The notes: generated by a model not told the origin, from the letters alone. Positions 8,301 through 16,343 are shown, counted from the first letter of the stretch. The stretch is DNA of 45,057 nt from Pirellulales bacterium (GCA_016935315.1 JAFGRD010000066.1:1-45057); one strand, 5' to 3'. Numbers and translations are program-made.

Positions 8301-11300
8301 CTGGTACGGCATCCGCGACCGAACCGGAGAAGAAGGATTCCGCTTTTTCTGCCACGACTCGGAGCACACGCTGTCGCGTGGGCTGACCAACCGCAACGGT
8401 CCGTATCCCGCCGGCGACACGTTCAACAAGAGCAACCCTCAATGGATCCACCAGGAGCTGATGGCCCATCCCGAGTATCGCTTGCGTTTCGCCGACCACG
8501 TACAGAAGCACTTCTTCAACGGGGGAATTCTCACGCCCCAGGAGGCCTCTTCGCGATTTCGCGCCCGGGCGGCGCAGATCGAGATGGCGATTATCGCCGA
8601 ATCGGCCCGGTGGGGCGACGCCCGGCGAGAGCCGCCGCGGACCAAGAACGACTGGCTCGGCGCGATCAACAACGAGGTGAACTCCTGGTTCCCGGGCCGG
8701 ACCCAGACGGTGCTCAGCCAGTTCCCCAACACGGTGCTCCGCAACGGCACGCCCGCCCCGCTGTATCCCGACGTGGCGGCGCCCGACTACAGCCGCCATG
8801 GCGGCGAGGTTGCCTCGGGCGATCGTCTTTCGATCAGCGCCCCCTCCGGCGACATCTACTACACGCTCGATGGCTCGGATCCCCGGCTGCCCGGCGGCGC
8901 CCTCTCGCCGTCGGCACGGCTGTTCCAAGGCAGCAGCAGCACGACCGGCCTGATCGACGTCGACGACTCCTGGGCGTACGACCAGTCGGGCAACGACCTG
9001 CGGACGGCCTGGCGCGAGCCGGGTTTCGACGACTCGTCGTGGTCCATCGGCGACGCCTTGCTCTACGTCGAGACGTCCTCGCTGCCGGCGCCGACCAACA
9101 CCCCCTTGACGCTCGGACCGATCACCTACTACTTCCGCCGACACTTCACCCTGCACGCCGATCCCCAGGACATCTCGTTGCAGTTGTCCACCGTGATCGA
9201 CGACGGCGCGGTCGTCTACATCAACGGCCAGGAGGCCTTCACATTGGGGATGCCGGCCGGGGAGATCGACTACCAGACCCGGGCGGGCCGCGGCGTGGGC
9301 AACGCCCTCTATGAAGGTCCCTTCACCATCCCCACCGACGCCCTGGTCCCAGGCGATAACGTGATCGCCGTCGAGGTCCACCAGACCAGCAGCACCAGCA
9401 CCGACGTCGTGTTCGGTCTGACGCTCGACGCGGTCGTCGACACCACGAGCAACCCGATCACGCTGGTCGATTCGACGCTGGTCAAGTCGCGCGCGCTCGA
9501 AGACGGCCAGTGGTCGGCACTCACGGAAGCCCAGTTCTACGTCGGCCCGTTCGCCTCGGCCGAGAGCCTGGTGATCAGCGAGCTGAACTACAACCCCTAT
9601 GCCCCCGCGGCCGCCGAAGAGGCCGCCGGATACACGGACAACGACGACTTCGAATTCATCGAGCTGGGCAACGTCGGCAGCGAGACGATCGACCTGACCG
9701 GCGTGGAGTTTGTCGACGGCATTGCGTTCACCTTCGGCAGCCAGGCGAAATCGGCGCCGTTGGTGCAGGCCGACTTCGATTCGGGTGCGGACGGCTTCGT
9801 CTACGCCGACGACGTCTTCAACGCCACCGCCGCGCCCGATCTGGCCGAAGGCACGCTCGAGGCCACCGGCGGTGTCAGCGGCGGTGGGCTGCGCGTGCAA
9901 CTTGGGCCGCACATTACCTACCTGGCTACCTCCGGCGGCTGGTCGCGGAACTTCAGTCTTGCCCGGGCCGACACGGTCCACGTCTCGCTGCAGTTCCGCA
10001 TGGTCCTGGGCGAAGGCCTGGAGACGGCCGAGTACGGCCAGACGATCCTGGAGATCGACGGGGTGCGCTACGGAAGTGACGTCGACAACAGCCTGGTCCA
10101 CCAGGCCGGCGACGGCAACGGCGGCGGAGACGACGACACCGGGTGGCTCTCGGCCAGCTTCAGCGTACCGCTGTCGGCCGGAGACCACGCGATCACGATC
10201 GGGGCGTACAACAATCGGGCCACCTCGGCCGACGAGTTCGTGGAGGTCTTTTTCGACAACCTGTCGATCGCCACTTCCTTAAACCCCATGCGGCTGGCGC
10301 CCGGCCAGCGCGTGGTGATCGGCCGCAGCGAGGCGGCGTTGGCGCTGCGCTACGGCACGGCCGGCATGGTCGTCGCCGGCACGTACGACGGCAAGCTCGA
10401 CAACGCCGGTGAGCGGATCGAACTGGTCGACCGGTCGGGCAGCGCGATCGTCGCGTTTGAGTACAACGACACGGGCGATTGGCCGGGCCGGGCCGACGGC
10501 AAGGGGGCCTCGCTCGAGCTGATCGATCCGGCCGGCGTGCCACCCGACGAGCCGCAGCGGACCGCGTACCTCGAGGACGGCGACAATTGGCGCAGCAGCA
10601 GCGAGTATGGCGGCTCGCCGGGCATCGCGGGCGAGGGGCCTCAAGACGATGTCCTGGTCAACGAAGTGCTCTCCCATACCGATTGGCCCGTGGTCGACAC
10701 GATCGAGCTGTTCAACGCCAGCGACGCGGCCATCGACCTGGGCGGCTGGTATTTGAGCGACTCCGGCACGGACTACCGCAAGTTCCGCATTCCCGACGGC
10801 ACGACCCTTGCCGCCGGTGGATACGTCGTGTTCGACGAGGACGACTTCAACCCGACGCCGGAAAGCCCCGGCCCGAACGACTTCGCGCTGGACGGGGCCC
10901 ACGGCGACGACGTGTGGTTGCTTGAGGCCGACGCGGCCGATCGGCTGACGCGGTTCGTCGATCACGTGGACTTCGGCCCGGCGGCCAACGGCGAGTCGTT
11001 CGGCCGTTGGCCCAACGGCTCCGGCGATCTGGCCCCGATGCGCTGGACCACGCTGAACCCGGTCGCCGGCGAGAACAGCGGGCCGAGGGTCGGACCGGTG
11101 GTGATCAGCGAAATGATGTACCATCCCGACGCGTCCGAAGGCGCCGACGACCTGGAGTACATCGAAATCTTCAATCCCGGCAGGGAAGCGGTCGACCTGA
11201 CCCATTGGCGGCTGGACAACGGCGTCGCGTTCGATTTCGCGGCCAGCACGGTGCTCGAACCCCAAGCGGCCTTGGTCGTCGTGGCGTTCGATCCGGGCGA

Positions 11301-12456
11301 CGCCGAGAAGCTGGCGGCGTTCCGTGATCAGTACGGGATCGACGAGTCGGTGCGGCTGGTGGGCGGATACACCGGCCAGCTCAACGATGACGGGGAGCGC
11401 GTGCAGCTCCAGCGTCCCGACGCCCCGCCGCCCGACGAGCCGGGCTTTGTCCCGCGGTTGGTGGAAGACGAGGTCCGCTACGGCGATCAGCCCCCCTGGC
11501 CGGTCGAAGCCGACGGCGGCGGCCAGTCGCTTCGCCGCGCCGCCGTGGATCTCTGGGGCAACGACGGGCTGAACTGGCTGCCCGCGGATCCGACCCCCGG
11601 CTCGGTCCTGACGGCATGTCCCTCGGTGGTCCATCGCGCGATCTTCTACAACCATTCGGCGTTCGACGGCAACGATGCGGCGGCCGACGCACGCGACGAC
11701 GAGGCGATCGCCATCGACAAGCAGGCCTTGCTGCCGGGCGAGACGGCCACCGCGGCCAACTACACCGGTTACAGCCGCGGCATCAACGGCATCATGGTCG
11801 ACCTGGCGGGTGCCGGGGCCGTCGACGCGGCCGATTTTCAGTTCCGCGTGGGCAATACGAACGATCCGAGCACCTGGCCGCCGGCCCCCGACCCAATCGG
11901 CACGTGGGTGCGCTCGGGCGACGGCCTGGGCGGATCGGATCGGGTGACAATCGTCTGGGACGACTTCGCCATTACGAAGCAGTGGCTGCAGGTAACCGTG
12001 CTGGCGACGCCCGATACGGGGCTGTGCTCGGCCGACGTCTTCTACTTCGGCAACGCCGTCGGCGACGCGTGCAACGCGACGGGCGACGCGCGGGTCAACG
12101 CGACCGATATGCTGCTGGCCCGGAACAACCCCCGCAGTTTCCTCAACCCGGCGCCGATCGATTTTCCCTACGACTTCAACCGCGACGCGCGGGTCAACGC
12201 CACGGACATGCTGCTGGCGCGGAACAACCAGACGCACTTCCTTAATGCGTTGAACCTGATCGCGCCGTCGGAAGCGAAGCCCGGCGAGGAGGTCGCCGCG
12301 GCCGCGGCGTCGGCCGCGAGTGCGGACGGCCTTTCGGCGCCGTACGACTGGGTGTATCGGTACGAGGACCTCAGTGTCCCCAACCACCAGTCCAAGCAGA
12401 GCGACGCCGACACGGACCTCTGGGCCATGCTGCTGGCCGCCGAGGGGGATTCTTGA
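5392..12456 (+). CDS. Giant CotH-kinase/lamin-tail/dockerin-type surface protein
   Basis: The product is 2354 residues and predicted to be extracellular. After a basic leader with the LEPR-type motif EPLEPRRVLDAG (about 37-48) come lamin-tail domains (about 48-150 and 222-330). A chitobiase-C-like module with YYTLDGSDPT (580-640) precedes a CotH-kinase-like domain (about 690-1010, HDSEHTLSRG near 989). A second YYTLDGSDP module lies at about 1154, then a beta-sandwich (1230-1355). Three more lamin-tail domains start near 1393, 1753 and 1900; the first is split by an inserted module. A dockerin-like C-terminus has two GDARVNATDMLLARNN-type calcium loops (about 2225-2285). CotH homologues phosphorylate spore-coat proteins in Bacillus; activity here is unproven. 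The stop codon TGA lies inside the 99-bp repeat. Confidence 0.85.
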   Translation: MGSIRTKRPNATTARRAARRPKHPGPKTVAHARLVMEPLEPRRVLDAGPLVVSELMAINESVHPDGDGDYSDWIEIHNPTDARVDLGGWYLTDDATDLMKWQFPGGQVDAGGYLVVFASGKDPNGPAGQWHTNFQLDGDGEYLALVRPDGETVSHQFAPEFPEQFEDVSYGTSQDATAFTLSGEGLTYRVPTAGDAALGTAWTAPGFNDSAWSGFALPPRVLITEACTGSWDYAEIQNLSGAVVDTSGWVVAANDATGDVPDINTVHATLWTLPDSIGADDVLYRTDNPDDPSHYWNENIFWRTSGPGWVMLVDDAGNVVDFVVWGYGSEQITSLAVTINGFDVTADGSWIGESVGVNQISDASLQRSGVNDHDDLSDWTFVAPTSQGVQNEGLTVPFSGRGAPGIGFELSPPGLEGVIQMDVADAMHGRNASLWTRIPFVVDNPGVLDTMALRMRYNDGFAAYINGREVARRNAPDLLAFDAAAPDGRSVAETLVAEEIELTDARDALVAGTNVLAIHGLNAAATDANFLVLPELVVTSARYFVEPTPGLPNGAGILGFVGDTAFSVDRGFYQNPFFLAITTDTPGTSIYYTLDGSDPTEETGIRYDGHVYISRTTTVRAAAFRSGYQPSNIDTHTYLFLSDVVRQSPNGEAAAGWPTGPINGQVLDYGMDPNIVNDSTWGPQLAEALTAIPTMSIVTDLDNLLDPATGIYTHPREDGDFWERPTSMELIYPPGAEGPGFPDGADEGFQIDAGLRIRGGYSRSTSNPKHAFRLFFRNEYGDGKLNYPLFGDEGTDSFDKVDLRTAQNYSWSFDGGSANAMCRDVFVRDTQGLTGNAYTRSRYYHLYINGQYWGLYQTQERSEAAYGSSYFGGERENWDTVKVTTDGYVIHATDGSLAAWQDAWNQARAGLGTDAAYYRIQGLNPDGTRNPAYPVLIDIDNLIDYMIIVLYDGDRDAPISNFLSNTSPNNWYGIRDRTGEEGFRFFCHDSEHTLSRGLTNRNGPYPAGDTFNKSNPQWIHQELMAHPEYRLRFADHVQKHFFNGGILTPQEASSRFRARAAQIEMAIIAESARWGDARREPPRTKNDWLGAINNEVNSWFPGRTQTVLSQFPNTVLRNGTPAPLYPDVAAPDYSRHGGEVASGDRLSISAPSGDIYYTLDGSDPRLPGGALSPSARLFQGSSSTTGLIDVDDSWAYDQSGNDLRTAWREPGFDDSSWSIGDALLYVETSSLPAPTNTPLTLGPITYYFRRHFTLHADPQDISLQLSTVIDDGAVVYINGQEAFTLGMPAGEIDYQTRAGRGVGNALYEGPFTIPTDALVPGDNVIAVEVHQTSSTSTDVVFGLTLDAVVDTTSNPITLVDSTLVKSRALEDGQWSALTEAQFYVGPFASAESLVISELNYNPYAPAAAEEAAGYTDNDDFEFIELGNVGSETIDLTGVEFVDGIAFTFGSQAKSAPLVQADFDSGADGFVYADDVFNATAAPDLAEGTLEATGGVSGGGLRVQLGPHITYLATSGGWSRNFSLARADTVHVSLQFRMVLGEGLETAEYGQTILEIDGVRYGSDVDNSLVHQAGDGNGGGDDDTGWLSASFSVPLSAGDHAITIGAYNNRATSADEFVEVFFDNLSIATSLNPMRLAPGQRVVIGRSEAALALRYGTAGMVVAGTYDGKLDNAGERIELVDRSGSAIVAFEYNDTGDWPGRADGKGASLELIDPAGVPPDEPQRTAYLEDGDNWRSSSEYGGSPGIAGEGPQDDVLVNEVLSHTDWPVVDTIELFNASDAAIDLGGWYLSDSGTDYRKFRIPDGTTLAAGGYVVFDEDDFNPTPESPGPNDFALDGAHGDDVWLLEADAADRLTRFVDHVDFGPAANGESFGRWPNGSGDLAPMRWTTLNPVAGENSGPRVGPVVISEMMYHPDASEGADDLEYIEIFNPGREAVDLTHWRLDNGVAFDFAASTVLEPQAALVVVAFDPGDAEKLAAFRDQYGIDESVRLVGGYTGQLNDDGERVQLQRPDAPPPDEPGFVPRLVEDEVRYGDQPPWPVEADGGGQSLRRAAVDLWGNDGLNWLPADPTPGSVLTACPSVVHRAIFYNHSAFDGNDAAADARDDEAIAIDKQALLPGETATAANYTGYSRGINGIMVDLAGAGAVDAADFQFRVGNTNDPSTWPPAPDPIGTWVRSGDGLGGSDRVTIVWDDFAITKQWLQVTVLATPDTGLCSADVFYFGNAVGDACNATGDARVNATDMLLARNNPRSFLNPAPIDFPYDFNRDARVNATDMLLARNNQTHFLNALNLIAPSEAKPGEEVAAAAASAASADGLSAPYDWVYRYEDLSVPNHQSKQSDADTDLWAMLLAAEGDS

Positions 12457-12530
12457 CGCTTGCATGCTCAATGCGCGAGGGCGACCAACGGGAGCCCGAC
12501 TTGTCCGGCCTTCCGTTGGTCGCCCCGGCC
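12453..12530 (+). repeat. 99-bp palindromic element, truncated copy 2
   Basis: The left arm TTGACGCTTGCA begins at 12453, so the TGA at 12454-12456 is also the stop codon of the CotH-type gene. The inner palindrome CCAACGGGAG/CTTCCGTTGG is present with one change. The right outer arm is missing; similarity fades after about 12530, shortly before the stop of the convergent Hsp20 gene at 12560. Confidence 0.75.
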
Positions 12531-12559
12531 GCCACTTGGTTGAAGTGTTGTGACGACGG

Positions 12560-13042
12560 CTATTTCACCTTGACTTCGATCCGCTTCGTCGGGGCGGGTT
12601 GGGTCTTTTTCAGGTGCAACGTCAACACGCCGTTGGTGTACTGGGCGTCGACGTTTTCGGCGTCGATCTCGGCCGGCAGCGTCACGCAGCGGCGGAACGT
12701 GCCGTAGCGGCTCTCGCTGTGGTAGAAATCCTTGCCGCAGTCCTCGGTCGATTCTTTCTTCTCGCCCGAGATGACCAACTGGTTGCCGGACACGGACACG
12801 TTGAGGTCCTTCGGATCGATGCCCGGCAGTTCGGCGCGCACGGACACCTCCGCGTCGGTCTCGGCGATGTCCAGCGTCGGCGACCACTTCCCCAATCCGG
12901 CGAAAGGCCAATCGACGGCGCTGAACGGTTCCCGCACGAAGGCGTCGAAGAGCCGATCTACCTCGTGGCGCAACGTGACCAGCGGCGAGGATTCCGTCGG
13001 CTCGCCTTCGCGTTGTTTGGTTCTCCAAGGGATCAGACTCAT
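12560..13042 (-). CDS. Hsp20-family small heat-shock protein (third of three)
   Basis: This 160-residue small heat-shock chaperone is expected to oligomerise and hold unfolding proteins in the cytoplasm. The alpha-crystallin domain spans about residues 50-150: SPTLDIAETDAEVSVRAELP, the SGEKK strand, YGTFRRCVTLP and NGVLTLHLKK. The C-terminal KRIEVKVK carries an I-x-V anchoring motif. ATG at 13042 is chosen because AGGAGGG lies 8 bases upstream; the frame is open to 13186, but that part has no homology and overlaps the preceding gene. It is last in a three-gene Hsp20 operon. Confidence 0.9.
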   Translation of the reverse strand: MSLIPWRTKQREGEPTESSPLVTLRHEVDRLFDAFVREPFSAVDWPFAGLGKWSPTLDIAETDAEVSVRAELPGIDPKDLNVSVSGNQLVISGEKKESTEDCGKDFYHSESRYGTFRRCVTLPAEIDAENVDAQYTNGVLTLHLKKTQPAPTKRIEVKVK

Positions 13043-13115
13043 GGGAAAACCCTCCTTCTCTGAGGTTTGGTGTGTTCGGGTTGGCAAGAGCGTCTTGTCG
13101 CCGAGCGGGCCGCGG

Positions 13116-13517
13116 TCACTCCGTCTTGACGGCGATCTTCCGCGGCCGGACGGCCTCGGCCTTGGGCAAATGGAGCGTGAGGACACCGTCGGCGTACTCG
13201 GCCGATATCTTGCCGGCGTCGACGGCTTCGCTGACCCGGAAGGTCCGGTAGAAGTCCCCCACGCCGTATTCCCGCAGCAAGTATTCGCGGTCGTCGCTTT
13301 GCCGCGGGTCGACTTCGGCGTGGATCGACAGGCTGCCGTCCTCGAACTTCACGTCGATCCGATCGCCCCGGGCACCGGGAACGTCGGCCATCACCAACAG
13401 TTCGTCGGGTTGCTCCAGGATATCGACATGGGGGCGATAGAATCGCCCGCTTCGCGTATGCTCCGCCGCCGCGGCCTCTTCGGCCGCCGGCTTGGTCAAG
13501 GTGGTTTCGTTTGCCAT
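13116..13517 (-). CDS. Hsp20-family small heat-shock protein (second of three)
   Basis: The product has 133 residues. An Ala/Glu-rich N-terminal arm (about 1-28) leads into the alpha-crystallin domain RPHVDILEQPDELLVMADVP through ADGVLTLHLPKAEA, ending RPRKIAVKTE with an I-x-V motif. ATG at 13517 follows an AGGAG Shine-Dalgarno. The 12-base block holding that site (13523-13534) is repeated at 13546-13557, so a second Shine-Dalgarno lies 23 bases further upstream without its own start. It probably acts as a holdase with its two neighbours. Confidence 0.9.
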   Translation of the reverse strand: MANETTLTKPAAEEAAAAEHTRSGRFYRPHVDILEQPDELLVMADVPGARGDRIDVKFEDGSLSIHAEVDPRQSDDREYLLREYGVGDFYRTFRVSEAVDAGKISAEYADGVLTLHLPKAEAVRPRKIAVKTE

Positions 13518-13588
13518 GGTTTGGCTCCTTTCGGACAGGTTGTTCGGCTCCTTTCGGTAGACAGACAATCGCTCGGCAGACCGTGGTG

Positions 13589-14032
13589 TCAGGCCGACAC
13601 GACTTCAATCTTGCGAGGCTTGGCGTTTTCGGCCTTCGGCAGGGTAATCGTCAGCACGCCGTCGCTGAGCTCGGCTTCCACCCGACCGGCGTCGACGTCG
13701 GCCGGCAGCCGCAACACACGGCCAAACGCCCCGACCGGCCGCTCGCGACGGTGGTAGGTGACATCCTCCGGGGTCGGATCGGGGCGCTCGATCTTCAGCG
13801 ACAGCTCGTCGCCGACGACCGAAATGTCGATCTGGTCCTTCTTCACGCCGGGAACCTCCAACTCGACGATCATGGCGTCGGCGTCTTCCCAGAGGTTGAC
13901 CGCCGGGTGGCCGCGACCGACCCCGGGCCAAGGTCCGCCGGACGGTTGGCCAAGGAATCCGGTCAGGAGCCGATCCATCTCGTCGCGGAGCTGGTGCATC
14001 GGGTGACGTGTGTTTCGGTAACGAAAGACCAT
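13589..14032 (-). CDS. Hsp20-family small heat-shock protein (first of three)
   Basis: The product has 147 residues. A basic N-terminus (MVFRYRNTRHPMHQLRDEMD) with typical amphipathic helix precedes the alpha-crystallin domain (about 42-138: VNLWEDADAMIVELEVPGVK, YHRRERPVGAFGRVLRLP, SDGVLTITLPKAE). The C-terminal PRKIEVVSA holds an I-x-V motif. AGGAGG precedes the ATG and sits in a 9-base loop between GTAAG and CTTAC. As the first gene of the operon it lies about 90 bases below the predicted sigma-54 transcription start. Confidence 0.92.
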   Translation of the reverse strand: MVFRYRNTRHPMHQLRDEMDRLLTGFLGQPSGGPWPGVGRGHPAVNLWEDADAMIVELEVPGVKKDQIDISVVGDELSLKIERPDPTPEDVTYHRRERPVGAFGRVLRLPADVDAGRVEAELSDGVLTITLPKAENAKPRKIEVVSA

Positions 14033-14130
14033 GGTAAGTCCTCCTTTCTTACAAACGACCTTGGGCGTGCTTCGCTGGCCGCTAGCCCGCCGCTGGTCCT
14101 GTGTGTGTCAAATCAACCGGATGGGGTAAG

Positions 14131-14148
14131 ATGCAAAGCCTGTGCCAA
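14131..14148 (-). promoter_or_regulatory. Sigma-54 (-24/-12) promoter for the hsp20 operon
   Basis: The minus strand reads TTGGCACAGGCTTTGCAT. TGGCAC and TTGC are separated by 5 bases, the spacing of the RpoN consensus TGGCAC-N5-TTGC. It faces the hsp20 genes, with a predicted start near 14121. About 0.09 exact matches to these ten fixed bases are expected by chance on both strands of a window this size in a uniform model. Sigma-54 use implies an enhancer-binding ATPase activator, which is not in the window. Confidence 0.65.
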
Positions 14149-14171
14149 GAGCGGAGGCATCGCCGTTACCT

Positions 14172-14238
14172 GTTGCCAGATAGTGACTTAGGACGATCTC
14201 TGGCGACGGTCTCCGCGAAGGTTCCTGTCAAATTGGCA
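14172..14238. promoter_or_regulatory. Possible activator-binding inverted repeats upstream of the sigma-54 promoter
   Basis: GTTGCCAGA at 14172-14180 and TCTGGCGAC at 14199-14207 are inverted repeats with one mismatch. TGTCAAATTGGCA at 14226-14238 is a near-perfect palindrome. Both lie 25-100 bases upstream of the -24 box, where enhancer-binding proteins commonly bind. The assignment is by position and symmetry only. Confidence 0.3.
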
Positions 14239-14380
14239 GCCGCTGGCTAGGAGAGGCCGTTCTTGGCCGTCGTTGGGGGCCATTTTTGCGGACGCGGCCC
14301 CCTCTCGGGGCTGCCGGCACAGGGCTAATCCGTTGTGAAAAAACGGGTTACAGTGAATCGTCCACGTCGTGGATTTACGC

Positions 14381-14409
14381 TTGTGGGCGAGTGTTTGGGC
14401 GGTTATACT
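14381..14409 (+). promoter_or_regulatory. Sigma-70-type promoter for the fatty-acid-type cluster
   Basis: TTGTGG at 14381-14386 and TATACT at 14404-14409 are spaced by 17 bases. The implied start near 14416 lies downstream of the longest possible fabZ start (14369), which supports ATG 14477 as the real start. Confidence 0.5.
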
Positions 14410-14476
14410 GAGTCGCTTGAACTTTCCGACCCAGATACACCTTACCCAGATCGATTATCCTGCCAACCACGAGCTC

Positions 14477-14974
14477 ATGCGGTTTTCGCTGATCGATCGA
14501 ATCACCGAACTCGAGCCCGGCGTCCAGATTACGGCGGTGAAGAACCTGACCATGGCCGAAGAGTATCTGGCCGACCACTTCCCCCGTTTTCCGGTCATGC
14601 CGGGGGTCTTGATGCTGGAGGCGATGACTCAGGCAGCGGCCTGGCTGATCCGTGCCGGCGAGGATTTTGCCCACAGCATGGTCGTGTTGCGCGAGGCCCG
14701 CAATGTGAAATACGGCCAGTTCGTCGAGCCGGGGCAGACCCTGACCGTGTCGGCCGAGATCCTTCGAGAGGACGAGCAGGAGACGCGTGTGAAGGCCCAC
14801 GGGCGGGTCGACGGGCGGGTGACGGTCAACGCCCGGCTCGTTTTGGCCCGATACAATCTGGCCGACACCAATCCGAACCACGAAGGCACCGACCGGGCCA
14901 CCCGCAAAGAGCTGCGCGAGTTGTTCACGCTGCTCTACCAGCCCGATAGGGAAGTCTCCAATACATCCGCCTAA
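14477..14974 (+). CDS. fabZ: FabZ-type 3-hydroxyacyl-ACP dehydratase
   Basis: This 165-residue hot-dog-fold enzyme removes water from 3-hydroxyacyl-ACP to give the trans-2-enoyl thioester. The active-site segment DHFPRFPVMPGVLMLEAMTQ supplies the expected His34 and Glu48. The frame is open to 14369, but the extra residues overlap a predicted promoter and show no family similarity, so MRFSLIDRI at 14477 is preferred even though its Shine-Dalgarno is weak. The C-terminus extends some 20-25 residues beyond a minimal FabZ. It is first in the cluster fabZ-fabG-acp-fabZ2-KAS. Confidence 0.85.
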   Translation: MRFSLIDRITELEPGVQITAVKNLTMAEEYLADHFPRFPVMPGVLMLEAMTQAAAWLIRAGEDFAHSMVVLREARNVKYGQFVEPGQTLTVSAEILREDEQETRVKAHGRVDGRVTVNARLVLARYNLADTNPNHEGTDRATRKELRELFTLLYQPDREVSNTSA

Positions 14975-15042
14975 TCCCCCCTTTGCGTCTTGCTTGACTG
15001 CGTCCCGGGGGTCGCCCGGCACCTAAACCGAGAAGAAACTCG

Positions 15043-15795
15043 ATGCGATTCGAAGGCAAGACAGCGTTGGTGACCGGCGGCAGCCGAGGGATTGGCCGTG
15101 CGTGCGTCGCCCGACTGGCGGCCGAGGGCGCCAAGGTGGCGTTGGTCTATCGCGGCAACCGCGAGGCGGCGGAAGGCCTCGTGGCCGAACTGCAGGATGC
15201 GCCGGGCGAGGTTCATCCCTTCCAAGCCGACGTCCGCGACGCCGACCGCGCCGCCGAGCTTGTCGGTCGGTTGTTCGAGGAGTGGGAGCACCTCGACGTT
15301 CTGGTCAACTCGGCCGGCATCGTGCAAGACGGCCTGATGGGGGCCATGACGCGTCAGCAATGGCAGGACGTCGTCGAGACGAACCTGGGCGGGACGTACA
15401 ACTACTGCCACGCGGTGACGCAGCCGATGATGATGCAGCGGCAAGGAAGCATCGTCAATCTCTCGAGCACCGCCGCCGAATTTGCCGCCCGGGGACAGGT
15501 CAACTACGCCGCCAGCAAAGGCGGCATCGACGGGTTGACCCGGGCATTGGCCAAGGAGCTGGCGGCGCGAAAGGTGCGCGTCAACGCGGTGGCGCCGGGA
15601 ATGATCGAGACCGACATGAGCCAGGTGGTGCGCGGGATCGCGGGCGATCAGATCAAATCGGCCATCCCGCTCAAGCGGATCGGAAAGCCGGAGGAAGTCG
15701 CCCACGTGGTGGCCTTCCTGGCCAGCGACGAGGCGGCCTATCTGACCGGCCAGGTGATACGCGTCGACGGTGGGCTGAGCTTGGGCGGATACTGA
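15043..15795 (+). CDS. fabG: FabG-type 3-oxoacyl-ACP reductase (SDR family)
   Basis: The product has 250 residues, normal for the family. It is a Rossmann-fold short-chain dehydrogenase expected to reduce 3-oxoacyl-ACP with NADPH. The nucleotide loop TGGSRGIG is at 11-18. NSAG (about 89-92), catalytic Ser in NLSSTA (about 141) and YAASK (about 154-158) complete the tetrad. The C-terminus YLTGQVIRVDGGLSLGGY is typical of FabG. The start follows fabZ by 68 bases and is likely co-transcribed. Confidence 0.93.
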   Translation: MRFEGKTALVTGGSRGIGRACVARLAAEGAKVALVYRGNREAAEGLVAELQDAPGEVHPFQADVRDADRAAELVGRLFEEWEHLDVLVNSAGIVQDGLMGAMTRQQWQDVVETNLGGTYNYCHAVTQPMMMQRQGSIVNLSSTAAEFAARGQVNYAASKGGIDGLTRALAKELAARKVRVNAVAPGMIETDMSQVVRGIAGDQIKSAIPLKRIGKPEEVAHVVAFLASDEAAYLTGQVIRVDGGLSLGGY

Positions 15796-15950
15796 GAGCG
15801 TGCTGGGAACGGCAAGACGCGTTTAGCAGGGGACGTGGAGGAGTTATCGGAGCAGGGGCCCGATTGATGCAGACAGACGGCTCCCGCCGCGGCAGAACGC
15901 CTGCCGCCGGGCGAGGGGAGCGGACAACGAGATTTGGAGGTTGATTTGAA

Positions 15951-16343
15951 ATGCCGACAAAGGACGAAATCTTCGAGAAGATTCAAGTGGCGCTGGTCGA
16001 CGCGCTGGGTGTGGAAGACGACGAGGTAACCCCCGAGGCCACGTTGGTGGGCGACCTGGGGGCCGAGTCGATCGACTTTCTGGACATTGTCTTCCGCCTG
16101 GAAAAATCGTTCGACATCAAGATTCCCCGCGGTGAGCTCTTTCCCGAAGACATCCTCACCGATTCCCAATACGTGCACGACGGTCGCGTCACCGAGCAGG
16201 GGCTGGCCGAGCTGCGCAAGCGGATGCCGTTCGCCAACCTGGACGAATTCGTGCAGAATCCGGTCGTGCAGGACTTCGGCAATTTATTGACCGTGGCCGA
16301 CATGTGCCGTTTCGTCGAGAGCAAGGTGGAAGTAAGCGGCTGA
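15951..16343 (+). CDS. Acyl carrier protein with an insertion between helices II and III
   Basis: The product has 130 residues, against about 80 for a standard ACP. Ser40 in GDLGAESIDFLD is the expected 4'-phosphopantetheine site, and helix II (FRLEKSFDIKIP) is normal. Between ELFPEDI and the last helix segment LTVADMCRFVESKV lies an extra stretch of about 45 residues (roughly 70-113) with VTEQGLAELRKRMPFANLDEF. GGAGG lies 10 bases upstream of the ATG. It presumably carries the acyl chain handled by the neighbouring FabG, FabZ-like and KAS proteins; the insertion may give partner specificity, which is inference. Confidence 0.88.
   Translation: MPTKDEIFEKIQVALVDALGVEDDEVTPEATLVGDLGAESIDFLDIVFRLEKSFDIKIPRGELFPEDILTDSQYVHDGRVTEQGLAELRKRMPFANLDEFVQNPVVQDFGNLLTVADMCRFVESKVEVSG

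Noticed and set aside
5176-10188. Very long minus-strand open frame (1670 codons) opposite the CotH giant
   Set aside because: It is a mirror frame caused by high GC. It overlaps a plus-strand gene with clear domains, has no recognisable motifs and is rich in Arg/Gly/Val typical of shadow frames.
14033-14376. CIRCE (HrcA) or ROSE-type element upstream of hsp20
   Set aside because: No TTAGCACTC-N9-GAGTGCTAA repeat is present and no long leader stem hides the Shine-Dalgarno; the sigma-54 motif explains the region better.
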